Position numbers and translations under genes: made by a program. Below the pieces are notes generated by a model. It did no database searches. It saw only the letters and a program-made list of their open reading frames with translations, and was not told the DNA's origin. From Gnetum montanum (taxonomy: Eukaryota; Streptophyta; Gnetopsida; Gnetales; Gnetaceae), in the NCBI GenBank assembly GCA_015680685.1, contig MNCI01014507.1, positions 325,165 through 389,164 on the forward strand: a DNA stretch of 64,000 nucleotides, written 5' to 3'. Position 1 is the stretch's first letter. Every line of letters starts with the position of its first letter. This document shows, piece by piece, positions 47,843 through 59,720 of the stretch.

Positions 47843-47849
47843 ATTAGGT

Positions 47850-48652
47850 TCAAAACTAACAAGTGAGAATTGAGTACCTTTCTCTTCAAGCCATTTCTGG
47901 TATTTAAGAAAATCCTTCTTTACATGTCCTTTCTTCTTGCAAGAAAAGCATCTAGATTCCTTCTTAATATCTACTTGTGTAGGTACATTGCCCTTCCACT
48001 TTTATTTGGCTTATCCCTTATTCTTTCCTTGTGTAGCCATATGCACACTTTCTCCGACTTCCATAGCAAGTCTACCCTCTTCTTGTACACACATGATTAT
48101 TAGTTCATTGATTGATCATTTTTCTCTATGTGTGTTATAAGAAATCTTAAAGGGTTTGTACTACTATGGGAGTGCATTCAAGATGTAGTACATAAGGAAA
48201 GACTCTAACATCTCAACCTCAAGTGTTTTCAGTTGAGCTGCTATATCCCTCATTTGCATGATGTGCTTACGCACACCACGAATTTCAATGAGCTTCATGG
48301 ATGAAAATTTCATTATTAAGGTGCTAGCCAAAGCCTTATCTGATGACTCAAATTATTTATCAATTGTCTTCATCAAAGCTCACACATTATCATACTATTC
48401 TAATGAACCACACATACTAGCTAAGATCTTGATCTTTATGAACATGACATATAGGTGATTAGATCACTCCCATTTTTCATAAGAACCAACATGATCTCAT
48501 CAGCTTGTTCCTGTAATGGTAGGTGGTTCATCCTTATGGATAGCATAGTCAATGTTTATCCAAACTAAATGAAGGAAAATCCTCTCTTTTCACACCTTAT
48601 AATTATCACCCTTTAATTTAAGAATGTCACATTTAAAATTAAAGTAGTTCAT
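47850..48652 (-). pseudogene. Copia gag of element E
   Basis: Starts MNYFNFKCDILKLKGDNYKV at 48652. It then reads WINIDYAIHKDEPP, MFIKIKILASMCGSLE, SSDKALASTLIMKFSSMKLI, EIRGVRKHIMQMRDIAAQLK and MYYILNALP. The zinc knuckle is RCFSCKKKGHVKKDFLKY, with the last Cys of CX2CX4HX4C changed to Phe. It continues in frame towards the protease through KWLEEKGTQFSLVSFEPN. About ten point stops, no obvious frameshift. Confidence 0.88.
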
Positions 48653-49891
48653 AGGTTGTATAACTGCATAAATTAAAACATGGTTATGTTAGTAAATTTT
48701 AGGTTAAAATAATATATGCCATGTTTACCAATGTAAATCATGCAAAAATATGAATCAAATGACATAAAATTTCCTGTGGGCTAAATTTTAATTCAAACAA
48801 ATTTCTATATCCTTATGATGAAACTATTAAATTATATCCCTTTTCTTAATCCCTATAGGCAAATTAAGAAAAATAATTTAATACATCATCCTGAATAATC
48901 ATATTAAATATAATAAAAACACGTGGGCTAAAATTTATTATATTACATATAAGTAATCACAATTTAATGTTTATTTACCTTATGTGATCAAAAGCTATTA
49001 ATATATAATTTTGAATAAATAAAGATGTTATGGCTACTCTCTAATTATACAAAATTATATAGATCACTAGTCACAATTTTTATCCCAAAAAACTTGCATA
49101 GATCAATATGTCACTTTATAGATATATACAAAAAAATGTGCATAAAATTAATTATTTCTTAATCAAATTACCAAATTCTAACATTTCTAAAAAATATATG
49201 GTAATAAAAATAAGTTATTTTAGAAATATTAATAATAAGCAACTTTATTCTCATACCAGAACATAGATGTGGCTATCATTATAATGGTTATGTGATAGAG
49301 CTATCCTATTAGAAAATACAGACAATAATGTAGGAGCTATACTAGGAATATTGGCTGTAGAGAGCCACTGTAGGAAACATAGAGGCTACTCCACACATGT
49401 CTCAGCCTTATTGGCTACTATTCCAAAGCATGCAATCCATCTTTGTAGGTGGGGCACTTTTTGCCATGTGGCCTAAGGACTTTTCTTAGCTATCTTCCAA
49501 GGATAGAGGTTGAAACACCTCACTACCCACTTCCTCTTGTTGGATTCTCCATCCAATAAAATTTTTTGACAGTGTTTTCAAAGTGAAAAAAATAAAAAGT
49601 GAAGGAGATAAAAACACCCAACTATCTAGAAGACTATAAACTCCAAGCTAGGAACCACTCCATAAGCCATATATCTATTTTACTACATTTATTAATTTTG
49701 TCTCATAGAACAAATCCAAAATCAAGTGCTATACATAATTTCATAATAAACCTTTTCTAGTCAATAAATGAATTGACTTAAATTCACCCTAGTTTGACAC
49801 CATTAATAGATGAAAAATCAACCCTATTTTAACATCATTATAAGAATGGAAAAAAGAATATGGTTAAGCATCAAGATAAAGACCAAATCAA
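48653..49891 (-). other. Copia leader region of element E
   Basis: 1.2 kb between PBS and gag, very AT-rich, no readable frame. Longer than usual for copia leaders; it could hold an insertion. Confidence 0.5.
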
Positions 49892-49903
49892 CCTTTGATA
49901 CCA
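49892..49903 (-). other. Primer-binding site of element E, initiator tRNA-Met
   Basis: TGGTATCAAAGG on the minus strand, versus the usual TGGTATCAGAGC. Two bases (AT) from the LTR end. Confidence 0.85.
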
Positions 49904-49905
49904 AT

Positions 49906-50357
49906 TGTTGGAAAAAATATTATACAAAAAACATTGGCTAGATAGCATAATAACTGAATTGCACAAGGAATCAAAGGTGCAAAAATAAATAGAAAATAAC
50001 CTCTAGCCATTGATGCCTTTTCGTGAACTTGTTGTGGTGAGTATTCTGATTCTTTTATCACATCGACGCTCAACACTGATGGTGTATAAAAAGTCTGAGT
50101 AAACTGTAACATTGCCATGATTTCTTCTAGTATCTTTGTTCTCCCATCAAGAACATTTTATAGGTTGAAAAAAATGTCAGTTACCAAACTTTCAATTTAA
50201 ATGGAAAATATGAGACCACTCTTGTGGTAACTATTACAAACCATTGATTTTTCCATGATGGTCACTTTTATGGAATTGTTACAAAACATTGGTTTTCTGG
50301 TAATGGTCACATTTATGGAACTGTTACAAATCATCAGTTTTCCTATAAACTGTTACA
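49906..50357 (-). repeat. Element E 5' LTR (right)
   Basis: 452 bp, TGTTGGAAAAAAT to CTGTTACA. It carries about three units of a roughly 46-bp repeat (TGGTCACTTTTATGGAATTG, TGGTCACATTTATGGAACTG). Confidence 0.9.
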
Positions 50358-51424
50358 GGGTTGATATCACAATGCTTACGAAGACAATAAGTAGATTTCA
50401 CCCATCAATGAAAATAGTCCCACCACTACTACACCATAAAGTATAAATCTTGCATATGGTTCAACTTTGGATTTATTCCTTCTGAGGATAATGGTGAGAA
50501 AAGTTCCCTTTCACATCTATATCTTAATTTAACAATTTGTCATTGTCAATGAAACAAAGAGACAATTAAAGGAGAACATGCTCTTGTAGAATAATCATTA
50601 CAATTCACTAGAAATACTACGATTATGTAGATAATTATAGGCATAACATAGGTACAAGATTAGGGACTCACAGCTAACAAAGAACCACAAGGATGCTTAT
50701 GTGTATGAAGCATATGTTCTTTTTAGACACATACTTCTATGAAGAGCATGATTTCATTTTGGTAGGGTACTAAGTTCTCAAAACTCTGGTGCCTGTCAGC
50801 ATTATTTTGTGAAGTGTCGTGTTAAGAAAGATTGGTTGGTTTCCTATATTTTAAAAAATGTCTTTCCTCCAACATTTGTATATATGAAGCTTTTGGCATA
50901 GATATTCATGGCCCCACACATCTGAGCATGGATAACACAAATCTACCATTAATTTTTTTTTTGAAAAAAACATATGTGAGCCTACATAAAAGTTCTTGGT
51001 CTGCACATTATTCTATAAATAATATTTGCACACATTCATATTTTCATCTATGTTTTATTTTTTATTTCTTAATTTTTATATATAAGATAAAGAGAAGAAA
51101 TAGGAAAATAGAAAGAAGATCCACAACTAAAATTAATGGTAGATTAATACAACTAAAATTACCTATTTGTAGGGGGAGGGAGGTTTTTGAAACCAAAATA
51201 ATTATAATATAAGTACATCCCAACATATATGGTCCAACTAGAACTTTATACCTCAGGATTGCCTAGTATAATTAAACCAATGACTTAGAGCTTTTAAATC
51301 AAGAATCATATAGCTAGACTAACACCTCAGTGTATGCTTCAAGATTATCTCTACAAAATACCCTCCAGAAATGGGTACATGAGATGGTTGCTTTGTAGGC
51401 CACTCCCCCTTCATCAACATAGTT
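50358..51424. other. Unassigned AT-rich spacer
   Basis: No family recognised. A 127-codon open frame (50832-51212) is K/R/I-rich, has no motif, and is probably chance. Confidence 0.4.
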
Positions 51425-51600
51425 ACATTTTCTAGCCTAGTGGTATGGGTCTTGGCCTAGTAACCCTAGGTCACAGGTTTGATTCTACCAAGTAGGACTA
51501 AGTTATAAACTTCTATAAATCTTGGGGTGTATCTATGCTTGATTTATTTTAGGTTCCATCACCCCAAAACAACTATTTTTTTTAGTTTAACACCATCTTG
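51425..51600 (+). mobile_element. tRNA-derived SINE candidate
   Basis: A-box-like TAGCCTAGTGG at 51433-51443 and B-box-like GGTTTGATTCT at 51476-51486, 32 bp apart, within a tRNA-like context (TCTTGGCCTAGTAACCCTAG, GTCACAGGTTTGATTC). A tRNA-unrelated tail follows (AAGTTATAAACTTCTATAAA), ending near a run of eight or more T at about 51577. Boundaries are approximate and no target duplication was found. Confidence 0.5.
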
Positions 51601-51649
51601 ACCCTCAACCTCCTTACCCTCAACCCAAAATAGCTACATGATCTTTAAT

Positions 51650-51725
51650 ATGTGGTTCAAGTGGTTAGCTCATTATGTTATTAAGCAAGAGGTTGTTAAT
51701 TTAAGTCATACTTGAGACATTATTA
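51650..51725 (+). repeat. tRNA-like (SINE-type) head, copy 2
   Basis: TTCAAGTGGTTAGCTCATTA then GAGGTTGTTAATTTAAGTCA. Homologue of 675, complete at its left side, where copy 1 is cut by LTR F. Confidence 0.4.
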
Positions 51726-52860
51726 TGGAAATGAAAATACTTAATTACATCATTGTGAGCCCACAAAGGGTAGGTCTATAAGACAAAAAATATTTATTAC
51801 ATGGCTCTAATATCATCATGATGTGTCTTGAACATCTCACCAAGAAAATGATCTAGAATAGACAACTCCAACTCAAACAAATGTGGAAAAGTGGTTGTTT
51901 GACTACTATATTTACATCTAAGAGAATTAAGGAAAGAACAATTTAGAAAGATAAGTTCTTTCTCTTTCACTACTACATATATACAAGATTTACAAATGTG
52001 TTATTCTCTTTGAAGATTAATCCATCTTGTTTCAATCAGTATATAGTAAGATCCTACACATGTACATGTAATTACTAGCTTACTTTGTCTAGAAATAGTA
52101 GTAGATAAATAAGTACATAACTTTGTTAAAGATCCTCCTTAGATATTTGCTGTAAATAAAATTATTTTATTCCACATGATTATTCCCACATGGACTTCAA
52201 TGCCTTCTATTTGATCATTATTTTCATATTCTTAAAGATCAAATTTAAATTTTAATCTTCAATATTCTATTTTTAAAACCATTTTTTCCATCATTGAACC
52301 ATCCTTTTTCCTAAAGTGACCTTATAAAATTTTATAGACAGGTGGACACTAGGCCTTCCAAGCATCTTTTTATAAACTTGTAAAAATTTCTTACAAGATA
52401 TAATTTCTATAGGTATTATACCTACTTTTGCTAATATAATATCACATGAGTTTGAGCCTTAGTCTAAAATTCCTACAACAAAAAAATATACATTTTTATA
52501 ATTACTCTAATGTATCATGTTGGCTATATGTCTTATGGTATTCCTATAGTTAAATTATTTTAGATTTTGATACCCTCCCAGAAAAAATATATAGCATAGT
52601 CATGAGGGTTGTAATCATGGTTAACATTGTTAAGTTGGTAACTACATGTGGCTTGTGGTTTTTTTACTCACCATTATGTCTTCCAAAATTTCTACAAATA
52701 TATTGAGTAAAAAACTTTTATTTGCATCACATTATATCTAATAAACTAGATGTAGAAGCTCACCATCTCTTAGCTACTATTCTAATCAAATATTAAAGTT
52801 CTATCAACAAGTTTCATTTAAATTCACATTATCTTATAATTAAAAGTGGAAGATGTTTTC
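51660..52860. repeat. Duplicated flank, copy 2
   Basis: Homologue of 674-1853; no gene. It ends in AACTT at the LTR of element D, as copy 1 does at element C. Confidence 0.85.
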
Positions 52861-52865
52861 AACTT
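52861..52865. repeat. Target-site duplication of element D, left
   Basis: AACTT, the same as for element C; the right copy lies outside the window. Confidence 0.8.
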
Positions 52866-53729
52866 TGATGAAAAATCAAATAAGAAAGCTACATTGATGC
52901 ATGCCCATTAATGTAGCCCAATCCACATATCCTAGAATGTGTTGATGCAATTATGTCAATGCTTACACAAGAATTGCCTATATAAATTTGCACACCCCTC
53001 GCATTTACGATACCTTCTAGTCATCTTCTTAGAAAAGCTCTTACAGTTTCTTTCTATAGAAGTTAGAATATTTTTCCTATGAATACCCATAGCTTGGATT
53101 CAAGTGATTGTACAATATTTTATTTGAGTGCAATCATACTTGGAATCATTTGTATGAATGAAAATAAAGTTGAGATTTCTTTTATCCATTATAGCACTTA
53201 GAGTAGCATAAATCTACTTTTGAACAATTTACTTTCTTGTTATTAAGTAATTAATATTATTGTTCATAAGCAACATAAGTATGCCCACTTCAAGCATAAT
53301 TTATTAATGTTTGGTAATCCCAACAATAGATACGTGGTATGCCCAGTAGTGTAGACTTAGTAACCTAATAGCATTACTATATATTTAGGATATGTACGAA
53401 AAGAGGGAACAGATGCTTTACATTAGGCTAGTTAGTTAATTAAGTAGCTAATTGATTAGTTAATTTATTAATGTAATGTTTGTTTACTTAATCATTTAGT
53501 TAGCAAAAAAAAATAAGCATAAAAATAAATATCTTATGTTTGAACCACACTTAAAATGTGCAAAGATCAACACAAGTGTAGATTGGGAAGACAACAACTA
53601 GGGAATACATAAGTCACCATCTAGGAATATTAGTTACTTAGGTAAATAAGGTCTATAGAATTTGATCAAATCATGTGTACATGCTAGTAATTCTTATGGC
53701 TAGATGTAAGGAATACCCATTACTCATCA
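52866..53729 (+). repeat. Element D 5' LTR
   Basis: 864 bp, TGATGAAAAATC to TACTCATCA. TATATAAA near 52979 and the GAAAATAAAGTTGAGATTTC block near 53159. Confidence 0.9.
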
Positions 53730-53730
53730 T

Positions 53731-53748
53731 TGGCTCCATTATGAGGGA
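53731..53748 (+). other. Primer-binding site of element D, tRNA-Asp type
   Basis: TGGCTCCATTATGAGGGA after one spacer T; 13 of 18 match the tRNA-Asp PBS. Confidence 0.8.
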
Positions 53749-54076
53749 CTTAGTTTAGCAAAATATGCTAAGTATTAGTAGACAATGAATCCATACAAAG
53801 TTACCATAAGGAAAACTAATGATATATCTTTCTGATAAAATAATAATAATAATGTTCTATAAAGGCACACTTTATCAAAACTATAAAAATGGCTTCTTCT
53901 GGTAGGGATGATTCACCATGACATGTCGATGATTCAAATCAGTAGTATGACATAACCAAAAGGACTACTAGTAAAAAACCTCAATAGCTGAAACTAGTTT
54001 ATGCCCATTTGGGTCCCTACTATCTAGATTCTACTTTCATTCTTCATCAAGATGAACAGCTATGATAGACAAATGT

Positions 54077-55850
54077 GGAGGATAACATTTTGTTATCTCC
54101 CTATTGGTTTGTTACGAAAATGCTCATGGTAAATATCATGAAGCTAGGAATCAAAACATCAGGCCCAAAGTATGAGGTAATAGAGCATATGTCTATAGAG
54201 TATTAGCCAATAGATGCCCAACTTAGAAAAGAATAATGCATAGTGGCATGCTATGAGGCCTCTAAGAGAAATAAGGACCTAACACCATTGTTTTTGCAAC
54301 CACAAAACGAGGGTTCTGAATTTTTCTTAGGGCAATAGCTGTAATTAACCTTGGAGAACAACCAAGGTATGAGGAGGACAATGTTTAAAACTAGGAGAAC
54401 TTCAAGATAACAGTCTCCTAGTTGTTCATCAAAAGGAAAAGAAAAAGAACATTCAAAGAACCATACAAGAAGGACTAGTGGCCATGACTCACCTAGCCCT
54501 CCATCATTACCATCCTCATTGTCAAACTCTAATAGGAGGAATGGTGGTTGAAACCAAAGGAGGAATAATCAAGAATAAGATGGAGATGATCAAAAATCCT
54601 ATCGTAGTGATGGGAAAAGAGAGCATAGTTAACTACAAGAGGAAGAGGAACATCATTAGGAATGAAGGTGCAATAATTCACATCACAAGAGACATGAGCA
54701 TGATAGGGATCACCATGAAGGCAATGACTATGATGAACCATTTCAAATGTAGTTTAATTTCCTATCGAGCATCAAAGGGATGGAAGAATTAAAAATCTTG
54801 ACATGAATAATATCCCTAAATTTGAAGGAGGGTATAATGCTAATATACAACATCACTTGTAAGCCTTCCATAATGCTTGTGCTTTACAAAACATTGAGAA
54901 TAAGTGGTAAAAACTCAAATTGTTCTCAAGGATACTCATTAATGAAGCTAAAAGTTAGTACTAGTCCTTGGAGCTAGAATCGATTTGTAGGTAAAGTACA
55001 ATGCAAGAGTTGTTTAATGATCAATACTAAATATACTCCAAGGTGTCCAATCTAAGAAAAAATAATCCAAGAATGGAAACAAGGTAATCATGAATCCTTG
55101 GATATAGCCTTGGATATGTATTACTCTATCCTACATTAATGCCTAGGCCATGGGTTTTCTTAAAGGAAACAACTTTGCCACATAGTATATGGGCTCTGAA
55201 ATAAAACTAGAGAAACTCTTGGAGTCTATGCCCAAGGAATACTTTCAAAAATAAGAGCCTATTGAATCTAAAGGCTAATTAGTGGCAAAGGAAGAAGGAG
55301 AGTTAAAAAATAAGAGAGTGTAGAGGAATACAATACAAACCCCTCCATTCACCAAAGGCAGATATGTTTCTATGATTTAGAGAAGTAAACACCACTAAAT
55401 GAAGTTGTGTAAAGGAAAACCTTGCCGATTTAGAAGTCTATTATAGAAATATTAGCTAAGATGGATAAAATGTGGGACTTATTAGATTACATGTTCCAAA
55501 CTATCCTCAAAATTATGGAGGAGAAAAGAAATTAGGGGAATAGAGATAGAGATAGAAGAATGAGAAAGAATATAAGAAAAGATTATTATTAGCAAAAAAG
55601 TAAGGTTGTAGCAATTGATGAGATTGCAGATCTAAAAATAGATGATGAAGGATGTGACATTTTTCATTAAAAACATCCTAATGGATGCTATCTGATAGTG
55701 TCACATCTATAAGAATCTAAAGTATATGCTTTAAATCCAAAATTAGCAAAAGGGTAACCACCCATGAGATTGTCTTATCGATAAGGAAATTATCAACTAT
55801 AATTCCACTCCCATACTATTATCCAAGTGGAGTAGCACCTCAACCTCAAG
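54077..55850 (+). pseudogene. gag of element D, decayed
   Basis: Start codon eroded (GTGGAGGATAAC where C has ATGGAGGATAAC). A K/H/N/D-rich low-complexity stretch precedes the capsid-like block from 54800: MNNIPKFEGGYN, LFSRILINEAKS, ELFNDQY, then LRENNPRMETR-type remains and a charged tail (RGNRDRDRRMRKN). A further P/Y-rich 3' part extends to about 56100. The open frame at 54478-54792 is in another frame and not gag. Numerous stops. Confidence 0.65.
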
Positions 55851-56439
55851 AACATTATCAGTAATGGAAAATCACATAGTTTTGTGAGGGATGCCAACAT
55901 CATAACAACAATATCCTTACCAACAAGTAGATTCATATGGATATTATGTTCAACAACCTGCATCTCCTCATGGCTCTACAAGTCACACTTCTTTCTTCCA
56001 TTACTTCTATTCCCCTATATATCATAGAACATTTGCTCTATGAGTTTAGCCTTCTTCCACTTATCCTTCTTCATATCCATCAACTCATCCTACACCCTCT
56101 AATACTACTCCCTTACCACTTGAACTTCCAATGTATGGGAAAATTCCACTACAACTTCAATAATGAAATGCAATCAAGGATGTGAACTTACAAGTGGATG
56201 ATCATTTGAGTGGTTCTAATCATAAGCTTCAAAGAGGGATTTCTTTAGACTCAATAGTCTACCTAAACCATCATAGATGTTTATGGTTGCTAACCTTGCA
56301 TTAATTGCTTATGAAGTCACCATTGAGTAGCCTTCAAATCAGAAGTCCCTAAATGTTCATACTGTCATGTTAACTCATGTAGTCATAGATTGAATTAAGG
56401 CAATAAACCTTTTCAAGGAATGATATGATCCTAGGAATC

Positions 56440-56830
56440 CCTTAATTTATTTTCATATTATAGGAAATGATCCATGTAAGGCTCAACTAGACTTAGGTTC
56501 CATGGTAAACTTCATTTCTCAAAAGATGTATAAGACTTGGAACATGCCTCCACTCAATAAATGCAATATAAAATTAAAACTTGCAAATCTATCCATCATT
56601 TTTCCCTTGGGAATGGTGGAGGATATTGTGACCATTGTTTATGACTATTCCTATAAAAAAAATTTCCTGGTGATCCACATGGACAACTATAAGGAAAACT
56701 TTCTTATTATCATGGGAAGGAATTGGCTTAGCATAATTGATGTCAAGATGAGGTTCAATTACATTCCCTTTGAAATCTCCAAGAAAAATGACTTTGAAAA
56801 GATAGAGAAGAAGTAAGTTCCATGCATCGC
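56440..56830 (+). pseudogene. Aspartic protease of element D, active site mutated
   Basis: Reads CKAQLDLGSMVNFISQKMYK, IFPLGMVEDIVTIVYDYSY and NYKENFLIIMGRNWLSIIDV. The catalytic D-S-G is now DLG. A 104-codon stretch (56502-56816) is open. Homologous to the A protease. Confidence 0.75.
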
Positions 56831-57329
56831 ATACACTGATATAGGGTACCATTACATGCAGAAGATATGGACCATGAAAAGTACATCCATCACAGCATGC
56901 AACAACTATGTTAAGAAATCAAACATTCATAGATGCATATATGCAGTAGTCATAGAATAAGTAGGTACCTAGTGCTTGACAACAAATGATAGCACTAATT
57001 TAACAATATGCATGGAATCGATAAAGCTCCTCACAAGTGCTTATATTAATAACATGGATGCAATAGAGAAAATTCATAACCAACTTTCCCACACAGAAAT
57101 AAAAATGGATTGGGGAAAGTTAAAAATTCATGATTATTTTAAAAAAGAACACCTGGATCTCAAAAACTCTATCAACAACATTAGAATATGCTTTCCTTAA
57201 TGATGAAAATTGAGTAAATATTAATATCAATATCACTAAAGAACAAAAAAGAAAGTTGCTACAAGTTGTGAACAAAGGGCCAATAATTTTTTCCTAGTCA
57301 TATCATGAGTTAACTAAGATAAATCCATG

Positions 57330-57960
57330 CACATGTTAGCATTGGATCTATATAGACTCCACTATCCAAGGAGACAGCCATAGAGAAGATTGAATCCAAA
57401 GGTGAAGAAAGTTGTTAAAGATGAAGTGAAAAAACTTCTTAAAGAAGGATTCATCTATCTTATAGCAAACAATGAATGGATTAGCCTACTCATTATTATG
57501 CCAAAAAAGAAGGAAAATGAAGAGTCTGTATAAAATTTCGACTATTGAATATGGGCACATTTAAAGATCATTTTTCACTGCCATTTGTGAACTAGGTGTT
57601 GGATACAATTATAGGACATAATTACTACATTTTTCTAGATGGTCATAGTGGTTATAACAAAACTCAAATAGCATCAAAAGATTATTCCAAGACAACTTTC
57701 ATAAGTTGTTGGGAAAATTTTGCATATAAAAAAAATGTCCTTTGACCTTTGTAATGCTCCTATAACTTTACAATGCCTGGTACTTAGCATCCTTCAATAG
57801 CAAATTAATAGTGGTGTGAAAGTATTCATAGATGACTTCTGTACCTATGATATCAACTTTGAACAAGAACTAGATCATCTTAAGTAGGTGCTAAAACACG
57901 GTGTTGAAATAAACCGATGGCTCAACCGGCAAAAGAGCCACATGATGGTCCAAGATGGCA
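57330..57960 (+). pseudogene. Reverse transcriptase of element D
   Basis: VVKDEVKKLLKEGFIYLIAN, NEWISLLIIMPKKKENEE, a stop-rich palm, MSFDLCNAPITLQCLVLSIL, and the catalytic VKVFIDDFCTYD (FIDDF, both Asp present) at about 57817. Then FEQELDHLK and WLNRQKSHMMVQDG. Multiple frameshifts lie between the blocks. Confidence 0.82.
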
Positions 57961-57989
57961 TTTTCTTGGAGCACCAAATTTTAGAAAAG

Positions 57990-58640
57990 GGGATTAAGGA
58001 AAGTGCTAACAAAATAAGAATCATTCAAGGAATAACTAGGAAACCTCAAATTGTAAAAGATATGAACTCATTCCTTGGCGATACTAGTTACTCCAAGCAC
58101 TTCATAGAGAATTTCTCTAAAATTATCAAATCACTAGTAGAGATTACAAAGAAAGATGTAGTCTTCAAATGGACCAAGTGAATAAGCATTCTAACAACTA
58201 AAGAAAATTCTTATAGAAACTTCAATTCTACACATCCCATATTGGTCTAAGCCATTTCATATAATGAAAAATGCATCTAATTTTGAATTGGAAGTGATGC
58301 TTACATAAATGGATGCTCACAAATGTCCATATTATATCCATTTTGTAAGTAGGAGCATTGTGCATACACAACTTAACTACAACACCACCAAGAAAGAACT
58401 CATGGTAGTTGTGTATGCCTCAAAAAAATTTAGGCACTATGTGCTTGAATATCAAAATTGTGTACAGACTAACCATAGTGCAATCCATTTCCTAATGAAT
58501 AAAACAATAGTTAGTTCCCATATTTTATGATGACTAGTAACTTTATAGGAATTTGACCTTAACATGGTGGATAGAAAAGAAACCAAGAATGTAGTTGCTA
58601 TTCATTTTTATTGGTTAAGAATAGATAATAAAGAAGATGA
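57990..58640 (+). pseudogene. RNase H of element D
   Basis: Connection: DTSYSKHFIENFSKIIKSLV. The D-A-S box is reduced to NASNFELEVMLT (Asp lost). NTTKKELMVVVYASKKFRHY keeps the Glu; QTNHSAIHFLMNK has the last Asp replaced by Asn. Two of three catalytic residues are gone. Confidence 0.78.
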
Positions 58641-58879
58641 ATAACACTTATCTAATCAATTTCCAAATGAACCCCTCTTTGCAAAGTCCATCAAAGTTTA
58701 AGGAAAAAAGTTTATCCATTGCTATGATGAGTTTCTCTCCTATCTTCTCACACAGAAGACTCTCATAGAAAAGGGTAATAAGAAGAAACAATAGTTTTTT
58801 TTCCAAGTGAAGCATTACATGAAGATACAAGATAACATTTATAAGGTTTATGTCAATGTCCTAGCTCAATGATGTGTTC

Positions 58880-59720
58880 CTAATGTAGATTAGTTGTGGA
58901 TCCTCCAGGATTCTCATGAAGATCCTTGTAGGGGCCATTATGCAAGGAAAAGGATGGTTATAAAGAAACTCATTGTAGGATACTTTTGGACAATGATCTT
59001 TAGGCATGCTCATCATTTCTCTTGTTCATGTAAGCAATGTCAACAAGATGGAGAAATGATTGTACAAATGGAAGGGCTCTAATAATGGATCCAACCATTG
59101 GAGGCTTTTGACATTTAGAGAATTGACTTAAAGGGATCCATCACTCCCATGTCAAATGGGAAGGACCACATCATAGTTGTTATTGACTACTACATCAAAG
59201 GAGCTAAAGCTACAACCATATCTAATTATACACCTAGCACTGTAGCCTGGTTTGATTAACAACAGTTGGTAAATAGGTTTGGTGTGCCTGGAAAACTAAT
59301 TTCAAAGAATGAAACACATTTCATAGGGTTTATTTTTTAGAAATGAGTGAAATTATTGGGGGTAAAACATAAATTTACAACCCCCTATCATCCCCAACCC
59401 AATAGTCAAGCTAAGGATATCAATAAGGAGATCACTAAAATTCGAACATGAATTGTTAGTAGATAAAGGAAAAACTAGAGTACTAAACTTAACGATACTC
59501 TTTTGGCAAATCGTTCAACTTGGAAGCTTCCTATAGACTACTCTTCCTATAAGTTCGTACATGAAAAGTTACCTAAACTTCCAATCCAAACTAAGCTTTG
59601 TATACTTACAACAGCTTGTGAGCTTGACCTAGAAATTAATCTAGCATAAAAAGAATATCTTATGGTACTAAATCTACTAGATGAAAATTGATGACTTTCC
59701 CTAATGATGAATGAAGTATA
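58880..59720 (+). pseudogene. Integrase of element D
   Basis: Zinc region DSHEDPCRGHYARKRM and FSCSCKQCQQDGE (CxxC). Core: FDIxRIDLKGSITPM keeps the first Asp. VNRFGVPGKLISKNETHFIG has the second Asp replaced (SKNE). YHPQPNSQAKDINKEITK lacks the usual V-E. The C-terminal part LPIQTKLCILTTACELDLEI matches the A integrase. Confidence 0.82.

Larger units (their letters stand above)
43858..50357 (-). mobile_element. Element E: Ty1/copia retrotransposon, minus strand
   Basis: 6.5 kb with both LTRs (TGTTGG start, GTTACA end), a tRNA-iMet PBS, gag, protease, integrase, RT and RNase H in the copia order (integrase before RT), and a polypurine tract. The reading frame is unusually continuous, with mostly point stops. 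The flanking five bases do not match (TAGAA left, GGGTT right), so the ends or flanks were rearranged. The left junction is shared with 11289. Confidence 0.93.

Noticed and set aside
43853-50362. Target-site duplication for copia element E
   Set aside because: Left flank TAGAA and right flank GGGTT do not match, so I do not claim one.
50832-51212. 127-codon open frame between copia E and the SINE candidate
   Set aside because: K/R/I-rich low-complexity C-terminal half in AT-rich DNA, with no motif and no homologue elsewhere in the window.
51431-51490. Functional tRNA gene
   Set aside because: The A and B boxes are present but I cannot fold a proper acceptor and anticodon stem, and a tRNA-unrelated tail follows, so a SINE is the better reading.
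54478-54792. 104-codon open frame in element D
   Set aside because: It lies in a different frame from the capsid-like gag blocks, is low in complexity, and has no counterpart in A.
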